From: Umbilicaria muhlenbergii
Lineage: Eukaryota; Ascomycota; Lecanoromycetes; Umbilicariales; Umbilicariaceae
Assembly: GCA_000611775.1 (NCBI GenBank)
Contig: KK106986.1
Coordinates: 682,001-746,000, forward strand
Direction: 5' to 3'
DNA length: 64,000 nt
Part shown: positions 10,932-23,126 of the stretch, piece by piece
Layout of the letters: every line of letters starts with the position of its first letter
Position numbering within the stretch: position 1 is the first letter of the stretch
Program-made: the position numbers and the translations under genes
The notes under the pieces: generated by a model
The model's database searches: none
Told to the model about the DNA's origin: nothing
The model's input: the letters and a program-made list of their open reading frames with translations, nothing else

Positions 10932-12322
10932 GCTTCTTGGGAGACATCAGGGAACTAGGGTTTATTTCTTTGCGTGTTGTTTTGGTGGATACCCCAGGGC
11001 TTGATGGGACACACCGGCAGGCATACCGGAAGTTTGCAATGGGAACGCATGCATGCTGGGGTGACAGGCGTGTGTACAAAATCACGAATCATGGTCGGTT
11101 TGGTGATGTTACGCATTTCAAGTGTTCAAATATGCCAGAGCAGCGTCAGCTTGAGCCGTTTTCCATGACTGATCACTGATGTCCAGGTGTGTATACATAA
11201 TAAGTGGCAGTCAGCTGGGGTTCCCTTCAACTGCTCAACAATCAAGACAGATTTCAGGGAACGTCGAACTGTAAAGATAGTAGGAGCCATGGATCTCTAC
11301 AATATGCACTTCAAAGATTTATTTGTCTCATTCATATCATCGTTGTGCTGCCAAGAGGGTCCTCGGCTGAAGACTGACGCTTACGTGTCCATGCGGTAGA
11401 AAACAAAGGAGGAGCCGATGGGACCACACACAGCCAGTTGAACGTCACCTTGCACAACTGAGCTATCCAGGCAAAAGGCAATCGCGGCCAGTGCGAGGAA
11501 ACTTCTTAGTGCAACAGATAACATTCAACTCGAGTCAAACCCAACTGGGCGCCCAACAGCGGCTGCTCCTCCGAGTTGATTAGGAGGTAGCGCAGGGTCT
11601 GACGAAGAACGGGAAATGGTCTCAGCGGGTAAAGGCTGAGGAGTTCTCAACGATGGATGCATAGATGTGATCGTAGAGGAATCTAATTCCAACAACAAGA
11701 GGCTTAGTTTATCCTCCAATGACTGTGGCACATGGAATCCTTAGATATCAAGAAGACCATCTGCTACGGCCTGGATTGATTTTGAGTTGAGGATCTCGTT
11801 TCTGTGGGTGAGACTCCGCTGACTTCGCTTGGCGGCAATAAAGTTGTTCGCAATAGTCCTCGAATCCTTCCTCCACCATTATTTCTTCACCATTGATCAT
11901 TTTCTGAGGATTTTCCGTAGCACTGAGAGAGTGCCTCATCGTGTTCGGAAACTGATTGATTTACGATCGAGTATAGCCGGTTCCAAAGTCTAGCAAGAGC
12001 CTGAGAGCATCCGGAAATCGTGGGACACTCCTTTTACCCCGCTGTTGCGACACTGCTGACAGAGCAGGAAGACATCTGGACAAAGTGGCAAGATGTCCTC
12101 GCCCGACGGCAGAGACAGAAAGAGACCAAGTACGCATTTATCTTAACCCAAGTCTTTCTGTGAGACATGAATCATGCCTCCTTGCATCTGGTCTCTGCAA
12201 TTCTCAGCATTTTATGCTTCCATAACCCCACCTCGTGAAATTTCATCCCTCTCGCCAAATCCGCGTTTCAACACCCGTACGAGCCTTGATTTCAACAATC
12301 TTGTGGCTTTGGTCCTACCCCT
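10932..12322. other. gene-poor spacer with one MITE-like copy
   Basis: 1.4 kb between TAF12 and EMG1, containing the element at 11189-11390. Two adjacent minus-strand frames (11939-11748, starting MRHSLSATENPQK; 11731-11525, starting MPQSLEDKLSLLLLELDSS) could be two exons of a small protein, but no splice pair joins them cleanly in phase and I do not recognise the product. The right end is the EMG1 promoter and leader. Confidence 0.4.
11189..11390 (+). mobile_element. MITE-like element, copy A
   Basis: About 200 bp. The left end reads ATAATAAGTGGCAGTC followed by AGCTGGGG; the right end, reverse-complemented, reads GGACACGTAAGCGTCAGTC followed by TTCAGCCGAGGACCC, so the ends form an imperfect inverted repeat of about 30 bp. 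The interior (CAAGACAGATTTC, then a GATAGTAGGAGCCATGG block and CTCTACAATATGC) is shared with copies C, E, F and G. No coding capacity, so mobility would need a transposase elsewhere. Confidence 0.6.
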
Positions 12323-13178
12323 ATGGCGCTCGGGTCGATGTCTGGCTCATCGCTCATTCCTGGTACTCTAGGGACGCAATCATGCCCTCCACCACAATTA
12401 CCACAACTGGTCGCGGAACAGCACATTCCTATCGCTTCCAACGATAAGGACACTCAGCGCTTGATAGTTGTGCTGTCCAATGCAAGCTTGGAGACTTACA
12501 AAGCTTCCCATGGTGGCCGGGGTGGAGCTGTGAAGGACGAAAAGTACTCGCTTCTTAACAGTGATGAGCACATAGGCGTCATGCGCAAGATGAACCGGGA
12601 CATCAGCGACGCGCGCCCGGATATTACCCATCAGGTTTGCTCAAGGATTCTCACTCGGGGGAACCACAACTTCCGGCCATCCATACTTACCAGTTCGATA
12701 GTGCCTCCTCACCCTCCTCGATTCGCCAGTGAACAAGGCTGGCAAGCTGCAGATCTATATTCACACTGCCAAAGGCGTCCTTATTGAAGTTAGCCCAACT
12801 GTCCGAATACCACGTACTTTCAAGCGCTTCGCCGGGCTGATGGTCCAGCTACTACATCGACTCTCCATCCGCTCTACCAACTCTCAAGAAAAGCTCCTTA
12901 AAGTCATCAAGAATCCTATTACAGATCACCTTCCCGTGAACTGCCGCAAAGTCACCTTGAGTTACGACGCTGAAGTAGTACGAGTACGGGACTACATAGC
13001 AGATCTGGGACCTAAAGAAAGTGTATGTGTCTTTGTGGGAGCGATGGCAAAGGGCAATGACGATTTCGCGGACGCCTTCAAGGACGACACGATCAGCATC
13101 AGCAATTACAGTCTCAGCGCCAGCGTGGCCTGCAGCAAGTTCTGCCACGCTGCCGAGGACGTATGGGATATTATATAA
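12323..13178 (+). CDS. EMG1: 18S rRNA pseudouridine methyltransferase Emg1/Nep1
   Basis: SPOUT-class enzyme that methylates N1 of a conserved hypermodified pseudouridine in 18S rRNA and is needed for small-subunit assembly in the nucleolus. Exons 12323-12634 and 12702-13178 (intron 67 nt) give 262 residues, close to the family length. Visible motifs: [100 protein letters not shown] and the C-terminal knot [20 protein letters not shown]. The junction HQ|CLL is in phase 0. The start is the first ATG in frame; about 40 residues precede the conserved core, which is normal. Confidence 0.93.
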
Positions 13179-14261
13179 CCGGTTACATTTTAACACTATT
13201 CACGAGGCAACGAATCTGCAACGACATCGGAGACCTCTAGAACGACGATCAGCGAAAGAAGGGTTGTGAACGAAGGACGAAGAGAAGAGTTGAGGGACAC
13301 AGCGGAGCACGTACGGCAGCTGCGATACCAACATCAAGGCTTTGCCATACGTGGCTCTTACATTTTGCATTGAGTTTCTTTGGATCTGGCTTTGTTTTTG
13401 CAACAAGAACATCGGGGTTCAACAAAACTCAAGGCGCTTCTCGTCTTGGTGGAGCACTTCAACTTGCTCCACATTCTCTTTACATCCTATCAGCTGACGT
13501 CGTTGACCACTCCAGGTAGGTCGATCTTGTTCACCAATGGGCAAGGTCTGGTCAGGTGATAGCAGCCGTTACCACAAGAAAATGTCTGTTACACTGTTGA
13601 TAGGGAATTCGAGCTTCGCATATGATTGATTGAATTTTCCACACGTATTGTACAGGCCGGCAATGGCCGACCATCAAGCGCTTGACATTGGGATCTCGTC
13701 TCTGTCCGCGGCAAGGATAGAACAGCACGCAATTCCAAGCTACTAACGTCTCCATTCCATGCCAGTGGACGGCTTATTGTGCAATATTTAGACGGAAATC
13801 ACAATACGCACACCTGTTTTTGGAACCCTCAGGCGACAGATACCAATCATTCTGGCGGGGCGAGCCTGTCCGATCCCTCGGAGATTCGTGGTTTTTCGTG
13901 CGACCAACCGCTTTTATCCCGCGAACCTAGCTGCAGGTGACTCTATTCCGTACGTGGCAGGCTTAACAGCGAACAGCAGCTTGGGCACATCAGAGGCCAA
14001 AAAATTATACCCGACGTACCACTAAAGAGACTCTGTGGCATAATCAGGTACCAACGTCTGCCGGCGGGCATGGGACGCCCAACCTTGACTTGTGTTTAAT
14101 AGCCCATGGTAGCTGCTTCCAGTTCAGTCTTCATAATAAAATCTGTGGATCCGATATATTCTGTTTTTGTCGTATGTAATGAGCTTGCTTGGTTGTATTA
14201 TCCACTCAAAGATTCACAAAACGGCCCGTCTGCCTTTGTACTCCATAGTCTACACGTCGCA
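13179..14261. other. spacer between EMG1 and the VOC-domain gene
   Basis: 1.08 kb with no ORF I can support; the longest frames are short and overlap on both strands. Contains the EMG1 3' end and the promoter of the VOC gene. Confidence 0.45.
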
Positions 14262-15845
14262 ATGCCCGTCTCTCACATCGGCCTGACTGTCTCCCACATG
14301 CCCACATCCTGCTCCTTCTTCCTTGCTGCCCTTTCGCCACTAGGTTATAGGTACATTGGACAGGACAATTCCCAAATCGGCTTTGGCATCGACGAGGCCG
14401 ACTTCTTCATCTGTCAAGAAACGCCTGGGTATCAACCCCCTACTCCCATCTACTCTGCTTGATTTGTCTTTCCTCTGGCATACTTATGACCCTGGCGCAG
14501 TAACGAAGCGGGCGCAGCACACATCGCCTTCTCCGCACCATCCCGCACCGCCGTAGACGCTTTCTTCACCGCCGCGCTCAAAGCTGGCGGCCGTATCCAC
14601 GGCGAGCCTGCCGTGCGTGACCGAGCCACCGGCTACTACAGCGCCGCCGTCCTCGACCTCGACGGCAATTCCATCGAAGTCGTCCACCGCACGGAGCAGA
14701 CCATGCGGGCCGAAACACCATCGAGCCGTCATCCCAACGGTAGTCGCGTCCTCAGCTGGCAAAAAGAAGTGGCAAGAAGCACAGCCGGTGAAAGCCGACA
14801 GCAGGCAGGGCGACCAAGCACAACGAGGACCGTCGTCAACAACATCACAACGTCGCCTACAGTATACGTCTCCCAACCCCCGCTAGAGCGCAGACCAAGC
14901 GGCGAAATGAGCGCCAAAGCCCTCATCGGCACCCTCCTCGGCGCCGCAGCCGGCGCCGCAGTCGCCTACGCCATGACGAAAGGCGAGGCCCAGAGCGCCC
15001 CCAGACCCGACGCCGCACCTATCACAACAACCGTCTACCAAGCCATCGAAGCCCCACCCTTGCAGACCCCAGCAGCTTCAACCACAGCAGAAACCCAAAA
15101 ACACTACTACCCCACGAGCCCCTCCTCGCAAACCTCCTACGCACCCCCACCCGCCTCCGCCACATCCCGCACCTCCCACCGCACCAGCAGCCACAGCCAC
15201 ACCCACCCCCGCACCATTGAAGCCCCCCCAACCCCCACCCCAAGCACCCTCATCACGACCTTCATCCCCCCCACCGAAATCCCCCGCCCACACTTACCCC
15301 CCCAGCGCACCCAAACCGACAGTATCGTCCCCTCCGCCCCGTCCTCGCACCACCGCTCCGGCATCTCCCGCGCCGCCTCCGCCACTAAGACCGCCATCCG
15401 CGACACCGACTCCTTGGCAGCGCCGCGCTCCTCGCACGTCTCAGCCCGCGAGATTGCGCTGCCACCGAGTGTCGCTGCCAGCGCCGTCGTGCCAGCGCCC
15501 GGAGCCTCCGACACGGGACGCGCGGCCAGTTTGGCGGGGAGTATTTTGGGGTTGGGGTCGGTGGCGCCGAGTGATAGCGTGAGTCAGGCGGGGTCGAAGC
15601 GGGAGTCGAGGGCGGGTGGGAGGAGGGGTGGGAGTCGGGTTCGGGAAAGGGGGGAGGATGCGGGGAGTGTGGTCAGTGAGAGGACGGTGAGGGCGAGTGC
15701 GAGTGGGGGGAGCAAGAGTGGGGGGAGTAAGGCTAAGAGTGAGAGGGAAAGTGGGAGTAGGGTGGGGCTGTCCGGGAGAAGTGTAAGTGGGGGGAGTGTG
15801 GGGAGTGTGAAAAGGAGTGTGGTGGGGTTTCTGCAGGGAATGTGA
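14262..15845 (+). CDS. VOC/glyoxalase-domain protein with glycine-zipper segment and Ser-rich tail
   Basis: Exons 14262-14428 and 14501-15845 (intron 72 nt) give 503 residues. Residues 1-123 form a vicinal-oxygen-chelate fold: MPVSHIGLTVSHMPTSCSFF, ALSPLGYRYIG, then GNEAGAAHIAFSAPSRTAVD, AFFTAALKAGGRIHGEPAVR, YYSAAVLDLDGNSIEVVH. The metal-site residues expected at the strand ends (His of HIGLTV, His of AHIAF, Glu of IEVVH) are present, so it may bind a metal, but the substrate cannot be read. At 196-214 lies ALIGTLLGAAAGAAVAYAM, a glycine-zipper-like hydrophobic segment. The rest is Ser/Thr/Pro-rich and then Gly/Ser/Arg-rich, very GC-rich DNA. Whether the tail anchors the enzyme to a membrane is inference. 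Confidence 0.82.
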
Positions 15846-16977
15846 AGCAGCAGCTGGGGATCCTCTGTACGAGTTGACAGGTCGGAACGGGAATGGAAAT
15901 GGAAATGGAAAGAGAGTAGAGCGCGCTGGATGCGTTTGTGAGTACATTGGAGTTGAAAAGAGGATGGTAGACTTGTTGGCGTTTTCGATTATAAGTATAT
16001 CGCAGGCATAGGTGGACATAGATGGCAGTTGCATGCAACAGGGGATCCCCTGCCTATCAAAGCACCGACGTTAGACCTTAGGATACGAGTTCCGTAAATT
16101 TGTGGAGGCCATCACGCTCTGTCATCCGCAGTAACAAGATTTTCAGTTCATGCAGTCTATTGTAGATTTGTTGCTAGGGGCAGGCGTGCCCATCAATATA
16201 AACTGCAGATCACAAACGGGGAGACCCCCTGACATGTTTAACGGGCGAAGCCAGTTTCGAGCTGCGCAGATGCTATATTAGAAGTTACTGAGCTTTTCCA
16301 TCTGCACTCTTAATTTTCTTGCTAGTAAAGTGACCTTTCGATTTCAACTTGCTGCTGATGATCTCCCAGATTATTGTTTTAATTTTAGACTGTCACTTAT
16401 TTTGATGATATGGCTCAGTCTCCCACCACTTGAATAATCAACATAAATGGCAGTCTTTTGACCACGAGGGCCCCCTTGATGTTGTATCCAAGATGAGAAG
16501 TTCAAAACGGATCAAATGCACTACACTGTTGCCTTTACTGAATTACAATGTGCTGTTCATTGTTGTTTCGCACTTGAGGATCCCCCGGATTTCTCTGCTT
16601 GAAAACTGTCACTTATTTTGATGGTCCGCCTGGGGCACGTCTGGATCCCTTTACTTGGGACTATTACTTATTTGGTCCGGCCCCTGGCCATCGCAATGAT
16701 TAATCATCTGGCCAGCAGGGATTTTAAAGAAGTAGTCGGGAAAGGTGGTACATGCCATTCTTGCGGATACATATAGATGGAGCTTCAAAGAAGTCTGGTA
16801 TGGAGAGCGTCAAGTTCGCTTTCCCGAACAGAAGAAGCAAGCAGTTAATATTGATAGGCCCAGTGGAGTCGCAGAACTATATGAGCTGACAAGCCACCCA
16901 GCTTCTCGGACAAAATGCCAACCGGTCTCCCACAGCAAGATCCTCGTGGTGCTACGCCCGCCAATTCCTTCAGGCCT
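15846..16977. other. spacer between the VOC gene and noxB 3' end, with MITE remnants
   Basis: 1.1 kb. A short GGAAAT-type hexamer run sits at 15890-15910. The stretch 16389-16678 is made of MITE-like ends (see copy B). Otherwise AT-rich without a gene. Confidence 0.45.
16434..16627. mobile_element. MITE-like element, copy B (degenerate, with extra ends around it)
   Basis: About 190 bp from ACATAAATGGCAGTC to a right end reading ACTGTCACTTATTTTGATG then GTCC, i.e. the inverse of the family terminus. The same 19-mer occurs again as a direct repeat at 16389-16407, and another inverted terminus (GGACTATTACTTATTTGGTCC, 16658-16678) follows. The block therefore looks like several nested or tandem insertions of related elements. 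Confidence 0.5.
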
Positions 16978-18798
16978 CTAGAAATCCTCTTTTCCATACA
17001 CGAAATTGAAACCCGGCTCCGAATACATGTTACATTTAATGTGTAATTGGCTTCCCAGTGCTTGTGGGCCACAGAAGAAGACACCCGCCTCGGCTGGCGC
17101 ATGTATCTTGCGAATGGACCTGAAGATGGCATCCCAGGTAGGGCGGCCAAAGTTCGTAGGGGCGCGTAAGCCAGTGATGGCATCCCGATCGGCGTTTACA
17201 TCGTTAATCATGATATTTGTCGCATCATCGATTCTGATGTTAGCGGTGAGATACTAGTACTCAGTGTTAGCAAAAGGTAAACCTCGGAACTTTTATACGT
17301 TAGTAGCGTACGGTATGAATCTCAATGTGGTTATCCATGTCCTGGGCCTCGATGGCCATGAGCAGCGATCTGAACCATTCGAACGAACCGAAGTCTCTAC
17401 AGACCCAGAAGAAATATACCTTTCGAAGCCGCGTTTTCTTCTGCGGGTAGTTCATGCGGTACCAGATACTCTTGAGGATCGAGGCGAAGGGTGTAACTCC
17501 AATCCCAGCACCCACAAGGACAGCAATTTCGTACTTGAAGACATCTTCGGAAGCACTCCCAAACGGTCCATCGATATAAACTCGAGGCAAGATCCTCCGG
17601 ATGGATGGATCTATATCAGATTGACCTGTGCCAGTACGATTGATGCCAACCACTGTAGAGTAGTCCTTCCTTTCTCCGGGACGGTCGAAGTTGCACCCAA
17701 CAGCCGCGGCCAAGGTCTTTGTAAAGTTTCCGACGCAACGGATGTGAACAGATAGGTAGTCCTCCTCTGGTGCACTAGTAAGAGTGAAAGGATGGAACTG
17801 GAAAATAGACACCTCTGGACAGCAGAGATAGATATACTGTCGTGTGTCAGTATGCCCTGACTCCAGAGACCGGCAATGCTCACCTGTCCTGCTTTGCTCT
17901 TAGTCTTCTCCTTCTTGATCTGAATTTCCACCACGTTGTTCGGATGCTGGATGACCTTGGAGATGAACGTCCTGTGCCTCCCACGCACTTCCCTCGCAAC
18001 TCGTTCCAACAGATAGATGAACCCTGAGTACATCCAGTACTCCCAAAACACTCCTGTACCGGCACAAAACGGCGGGGCATCCGGTTTGATCATGCAAAAA
18101 GCTCCATGGACGGACCAGAAGACGAGGAACACGATGAACAGGTGGTGAGTATACCAGAAGCGCTCGTGATTGGCCTGTCGAGCTTTCTTGACTGACGTGG
18201 CAACCATCGCAATCAAAGCAAAAAGCATGATGTATCCCGACCAGCCAGGACCTGTGGCAAAATTCACAAGGATGAAGCCTTTGAAACCTTGGCTATTCTT
18301 GGCTGATAGCTGGGCGAAATTGTTCCAGTGTGCAACGACATGGACTACGGTGAAGAAACAGATCGACCAAGCGACCAGCTTGTGGAACGTGATGTTTTTG
18401 TCGAATCGAATGATGCCATTGAGCGGTGTTTGTCTTGCCAGAGAGATTAGCGTACGACATACCGGGAGTATCAAAAGGGCGACATCGAAGTGGAGGACCA
18501 AAGCCGCGGCCCTTGCAACTGCGTAGGTTGTGCCAAAAGTCGCCCGGGCGTTGGTGAGGTTATCCTTGAGATGATAATTCATGAAGCCAAAGGCAAACAC
18601 CATGCCTTGCACCGTGACAAACATGGCCATGAATAATCTCCAGTATCCTTCGTTGACCATCCAGCGGTCAAGCTTCTCTCTCCACACAAGAGCCCTCGGA
18701 GGTTCTCCACTCATTTCACCAGACATCAACAGTCTTGTCAAAGGTGGCCATCTAGACCGTTCACTAGCCCCAGACCATATACTAGCTTTGTCGGACAT
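16978..18798 (-). CDS. noxB: NADPH oxidase NoxB (gp91phox type)
   Basis: Membrane enzyme passing electrons from NADPH through FAD and two haems to oxygen; in ascomycetes it acts in ascospore germination and penetration-type morphogenesis. Exons 18798-17884, 17836-17312 and 17253-16978 (introns 47 and 58 nt) give 571 residues. An N-terminal cytoplasmic extension of about 45 residues precedes VNEGYWRLFMAMF, which marks NoxB rather than NoxA. The ferric-reductase core has haem-type His in FHKLVAWSICFFTVVHVVAH and WYTHHLF. FAD site: HPFTLTS (320-326). NADPH site: GAGIGVTP (414-421), and FFCGP near 540. The ending VYGKEDF with terminal Phe is typical of Nox proteins. No EF-hands, so it should depend on NoxR/Rac, which are not in this window. 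Confidence 0.93.
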
Positions 18799-20111
18799 TG
18801 TGACGCTCTAGGAGAGAGCAGAAAAATGTAGAGGGCCGCAACACCCCTTCGACGATAACGACTTCGATTCGAGCCCTGAGATCGACGACAGCGTTGATGT
18901 ACAAAGAGATGTCAATACTTTTAGGCTTGTCCGGTATGAAAATAGAGCTCTGAGACAGTGTGTCGTCAGCGGGTGACCAATTTCCCATATGCAGAAGGAG
19001 CTCTGTGCCGAATTCACGCACTGCGACCTGCGCCAGTTTTGAAATGTTAGCTTGGTAATTGCAATCAACAGCCGTGTAAAGAATTGGAGGCCATCAAAAG
19101 ACGAAGACCAGCTTGTACTCAGACCCCCAGCCACGAGGATCTGGTTGAGAGTAGGAGAAGAAGGGGAAAGACGAGGACTCGAAATCAACGGTGCCTCTTC
19201 CGAGGCCACAACCTGAACTAGTCCTCGGGGGATTGCACTCTTGGACTTCATCATGGTCAGTGCATGGTATACCGGACAGTTATCTGCCATCATTGTGGAA
19301 TCTGAACGGTCTCATAGTTACATGAGAGGTCCGCAGGGGTGCCTGTAATGCAGCAGGACCGCTACGGCCAACCAAGCCATGCAAGCATCCTCAATGTACG
19401 TTGAGCATCAATGCCGTGGTCCTTGATCAAGTTTGCTGTTGCTCCGAGGGTATCAGGTTAATATAAGGGGCCTTATGGATGTTTAGGAGTAGGAGGTGGG
19501 GAGGCTTTCGATGTTTGGAGAGTGTCACAAGCGAGCACCATCACCATCACATTCATGCAACTGCCAGGTTGTGCCGCACCATCACGGAAAAGTCCTAGTT
19601 GACAAGTTAAAGATGGTAGAGGAACCTCTACTGTCCTAACGGGGCTTTGCGTGCATTTGCCGACCCCATCATACACATGTTCTGGGTTTAGAGACTGATG
19701 CATTTCAACAGGTGAGAGACTACACGATACAGGTGTGAACTTTCCCATATAACGGGCACGATTCTCACCAGTCTCGTTCGTTGTTAGCATCACCATGATG
19801 GGCATCACAGCTACGGAAAGACACCAGTTACCAGTAGTGGTGAGTGGAATGCAATGCTCGATTTCTCGCCCAACGCGCCACCATGTATCGTTAAGGGCAT
19901 GCATGCATGAGTAGGAGACGACCCGAGATATGAAACCGTCGATCTTTGTAAAGCTACTGCCGATGCCGGCCGCAAAAAGAAGAGCTAATCCCGCAGATTC
20001 CGCTTCGTGTAGTCCATCCATCGGGCTACCGCAAGACTTGGAAGTAGCTGCACGATTTATCTCGAGGGAACGCGGAAAGCACAGATCATCGAGAAGGGAA
20101 ACCTGTCACTC
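18799..20111. other. noxB upstream region / UBC4 downstream region
   Basis: 1.3 kb. Minus-strand frames just upstream of noxB (19293-18782) are open for long stretches, with a CTAAC branch and CAG acceptor at about 19035-19025, and one overlaps the noxB start codon in another frame. This may be a noxB leader with upstream ORFs. A 182-codon frame at 20021-19473 shows no recognisable domain. Nothing firm. Confidence 0.4.
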
Positions 20112-20961
<850 letters not shown>

Positions 20962-21680
20962 TTCGTGTGGTTTGTGGTTTTGTTGGTGTAGTTAAGTTGT
21001 GGGGTGGAAACGGCAGAGCGGGTTGAAGATTGAAGTATGCTGTTGTACGGAGACAAACGGGAGTTTAGTGAGGCTACTTAAGATGTCTTTGGCGAGGAAT
21101 GACGCGCAGCAGGACTGGCTGTTCACAGCCAAGTGAAGTGTTAATGCACAGTGCAGAAGACTCACAGCGACGGTAGATGCGCGTTTGGGAGGTATGAATA
21201 TTACTGCTTCAAGAGAAGACCAGAAACCGACGATATGGCGTAAGCTGAGATGAAGGAAGTTGCCGGTAAGGTATCAGGTGGGATTGGGAAAGGGCTGAGC
21301 GCTAAGCGGCTGGCTCAGCTGCCGCCACCACGGTGAAAGGAAGGCCGCGGAAGGGTCCAGAGAAGGCGACAAGGGGACCGGCCCAGCAGCAGTGCGTTTG
21401 ATACGCCCGTACTGCCCCTCGGAGGATTATCAAGCTTTGTAAATTGTATCGGTTGCAGATTCGAAGTGGCGTGGGTCCCTCGGTCGGTCTCCAAACACTT
21501 GTACCACTATGGGAACCTATCACGTGCCTTGAGCGATCTCAAATCGCAAGGCAGATATTTTCACGTTTGCGGTGCTTATTGCTGATGAATCATCGCTGAG
21601 TACGCTTCAATTTACTTCGTATGGATTAAATGCGTATACCAAACTACCACATTTCCCGGAGCATCGACGAGCAAGCGTAT

Positions 21681-21885
21681 GAACAAGATAGCGGCAGACT
21701 TTTCGCTGGGTGCAATGTCGATATTACAGCAACGAAAACGAAACATATAATTCCTTGAGTTGGATGTTGTAGAGAACCATGGCTTCTACCATCTCTGCAT
21801 TAACCACGACCATAGAATCCTTTTTGGATTTGAGTGCTTGAGGGGACCCTCAACTCTCCAACCCTGGTTGCGATGACTGAGCCCT
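21681..21885 (-). mobile_element. MITE-like element, copy C
   Basis: About 205 bp. On the minus strand it contains the family interior GCAGAGATGGTAGAAGCCAT followed by a CTCTACAACATCC block; the plus-strand left end (GATAGCGGCAGACTTTTCGC) resembles the terminus and the right end reads as an inverted CAGTCATCGCAACCAGGG. Ends are more eroded than in copies D and G. Confidence 0.5.
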
Positions 21886-22777
21886 TCACGTCTGCCCTGG
21901 GATAGTTGCCTTGCAAGTACAAGCAAATTCCCGACGTGTGGCGCGGAATTTATATATTGGGTTCGGCGGGGTAAAGAGCGTAGTCGGTTAGGGTCCGCTA
22001 GTAAGGTAATCATGTTCGACGCTCCGTTGGCGAGTGCTTCATACAACCCAGTCATAAGATCGTTGTGAGTAGGGAGTTTGGTCCTGACTGTTGCTTTGCA
22101 ATGTGCGCTCCCTCTACAGTTAATGCCTTCTGCTGTGGCACTGGTGACGGAGCCTGCACCTGTGAGTAAGGAAGCGAATAATAGTTGATCTGATGGCGGT
22201 AGAAGCAGCGGAAACGAATTGCTCTCTGGACTCCATTAGTCACTTACTTAGAGCTAAAAGGGACTGGAAGGACTTACGTTGGGAAGAGCCCCTGCAGATT
22301 TTATCAAGGGACGAGCTTGCCCTCACGCTACAGGAATAGATATTGTGAACTTCGGAACTGGCTCCTCGGAAAACAATGTCTTCAACTCTTGACGATTAGA
22401 TTAGCAGAGAGTTGTATGTGTGGAAATCAGAGGGAAATGGCATATACTCAGAAGATTCGTCAAGCCGTTGGGGACTACCCTGGACAGTCATATGCAAACA
22501 TAACAGCACCATAGCGCAAAGTAATAGGTGCTATACAATCGGTTGGTATAGCTCTTGATAGATGTTTCAGCAAAATGCGATAGGCGATCAGTGCGGAAGG
22601 TTCAACATGCATGAATGTCTAGAACCACACGTAGGATACTCTTATGGGAATACCGTTCGCACAAGAGATCTCTCGCGGAAGACTGTGATGGCATAAGGTA
22701 ATCCAAGAAGCGGCTTGAGATGAGATAATGTGATGCTTTCTATCCATTTCAGTGTATAAGATGGACCTCAGGCCTCA

Positions 22778-23006
22778 GGACAAAATTGGTGGCAGTCATC
22801 AGTTGAGAACTCCTCGACGATACAACAGTGAAAGCCATAGAGCTAAACCCTTGGAGTGAATGTTGTAGATCAACAACTGGGGACCCTCTCAACGATGATG
22901 CAACAACGAAAGCGATAGCTGCCACATAGCTTCAACCATCAATAATCTGGCGCAGTAGTTGGTAATTGAGGGGGTCCCCGGCTGGTGACTGACACATATT
23001 TTGTCC
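22778..23006. mobile_element. MITE-like element, copy D (best-preserved ends)
   Basis: 229 bp bounded by GGACAAAAT on the left and its exact inverse ATTTTGTCC on the right. Inside these, GGTGGCAGTCATCAG on the left matches TGTGTCAGTCACCAG on the inverted right end, giving an imperfect inverted repeat of about 35 bp. An additional internal CTGGGGACCCTCTCAACGAT block suggests an internal duplication or nesting. No clear target-site duplication could be read. Confidence 0.6.
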
Positions 23007-23126
23007 ACATGCACCCTTCAGTAGTCCCTGCGCAACCATGCAGTTCAAGAGAAACATGATACACCTTGAGGGTCCCCGCTTCTAGTAGTCAAGTATTTCA
23101 ACATTCATTTATATGAAGAGTGCTGG

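Larger units (their letters stand above)
20962..23126. other. long spacer with two or three MITE-like copies
   Basis: 2.2 kb between UBC4 and the end of the glutaryl-CoA dehydrogenase gene. The left 300 bases are the UBC4 promoter and leader. The region holds copies C and D plus a possible half copy near 23060-23100 (GAGGGTCCCCGC followed by a TAGTAGTCAAGTATTTC end). No gene seen. Confidence 0.5.

Noticed and set aside
19473-20021. 182-codon minus-strand ORF between noxB and UBC4
   Set aside because: No recognisable domain, odd composition (many Met, Cys and Thr scattered without pattern) and no splice partner; a chance frame is more likely.
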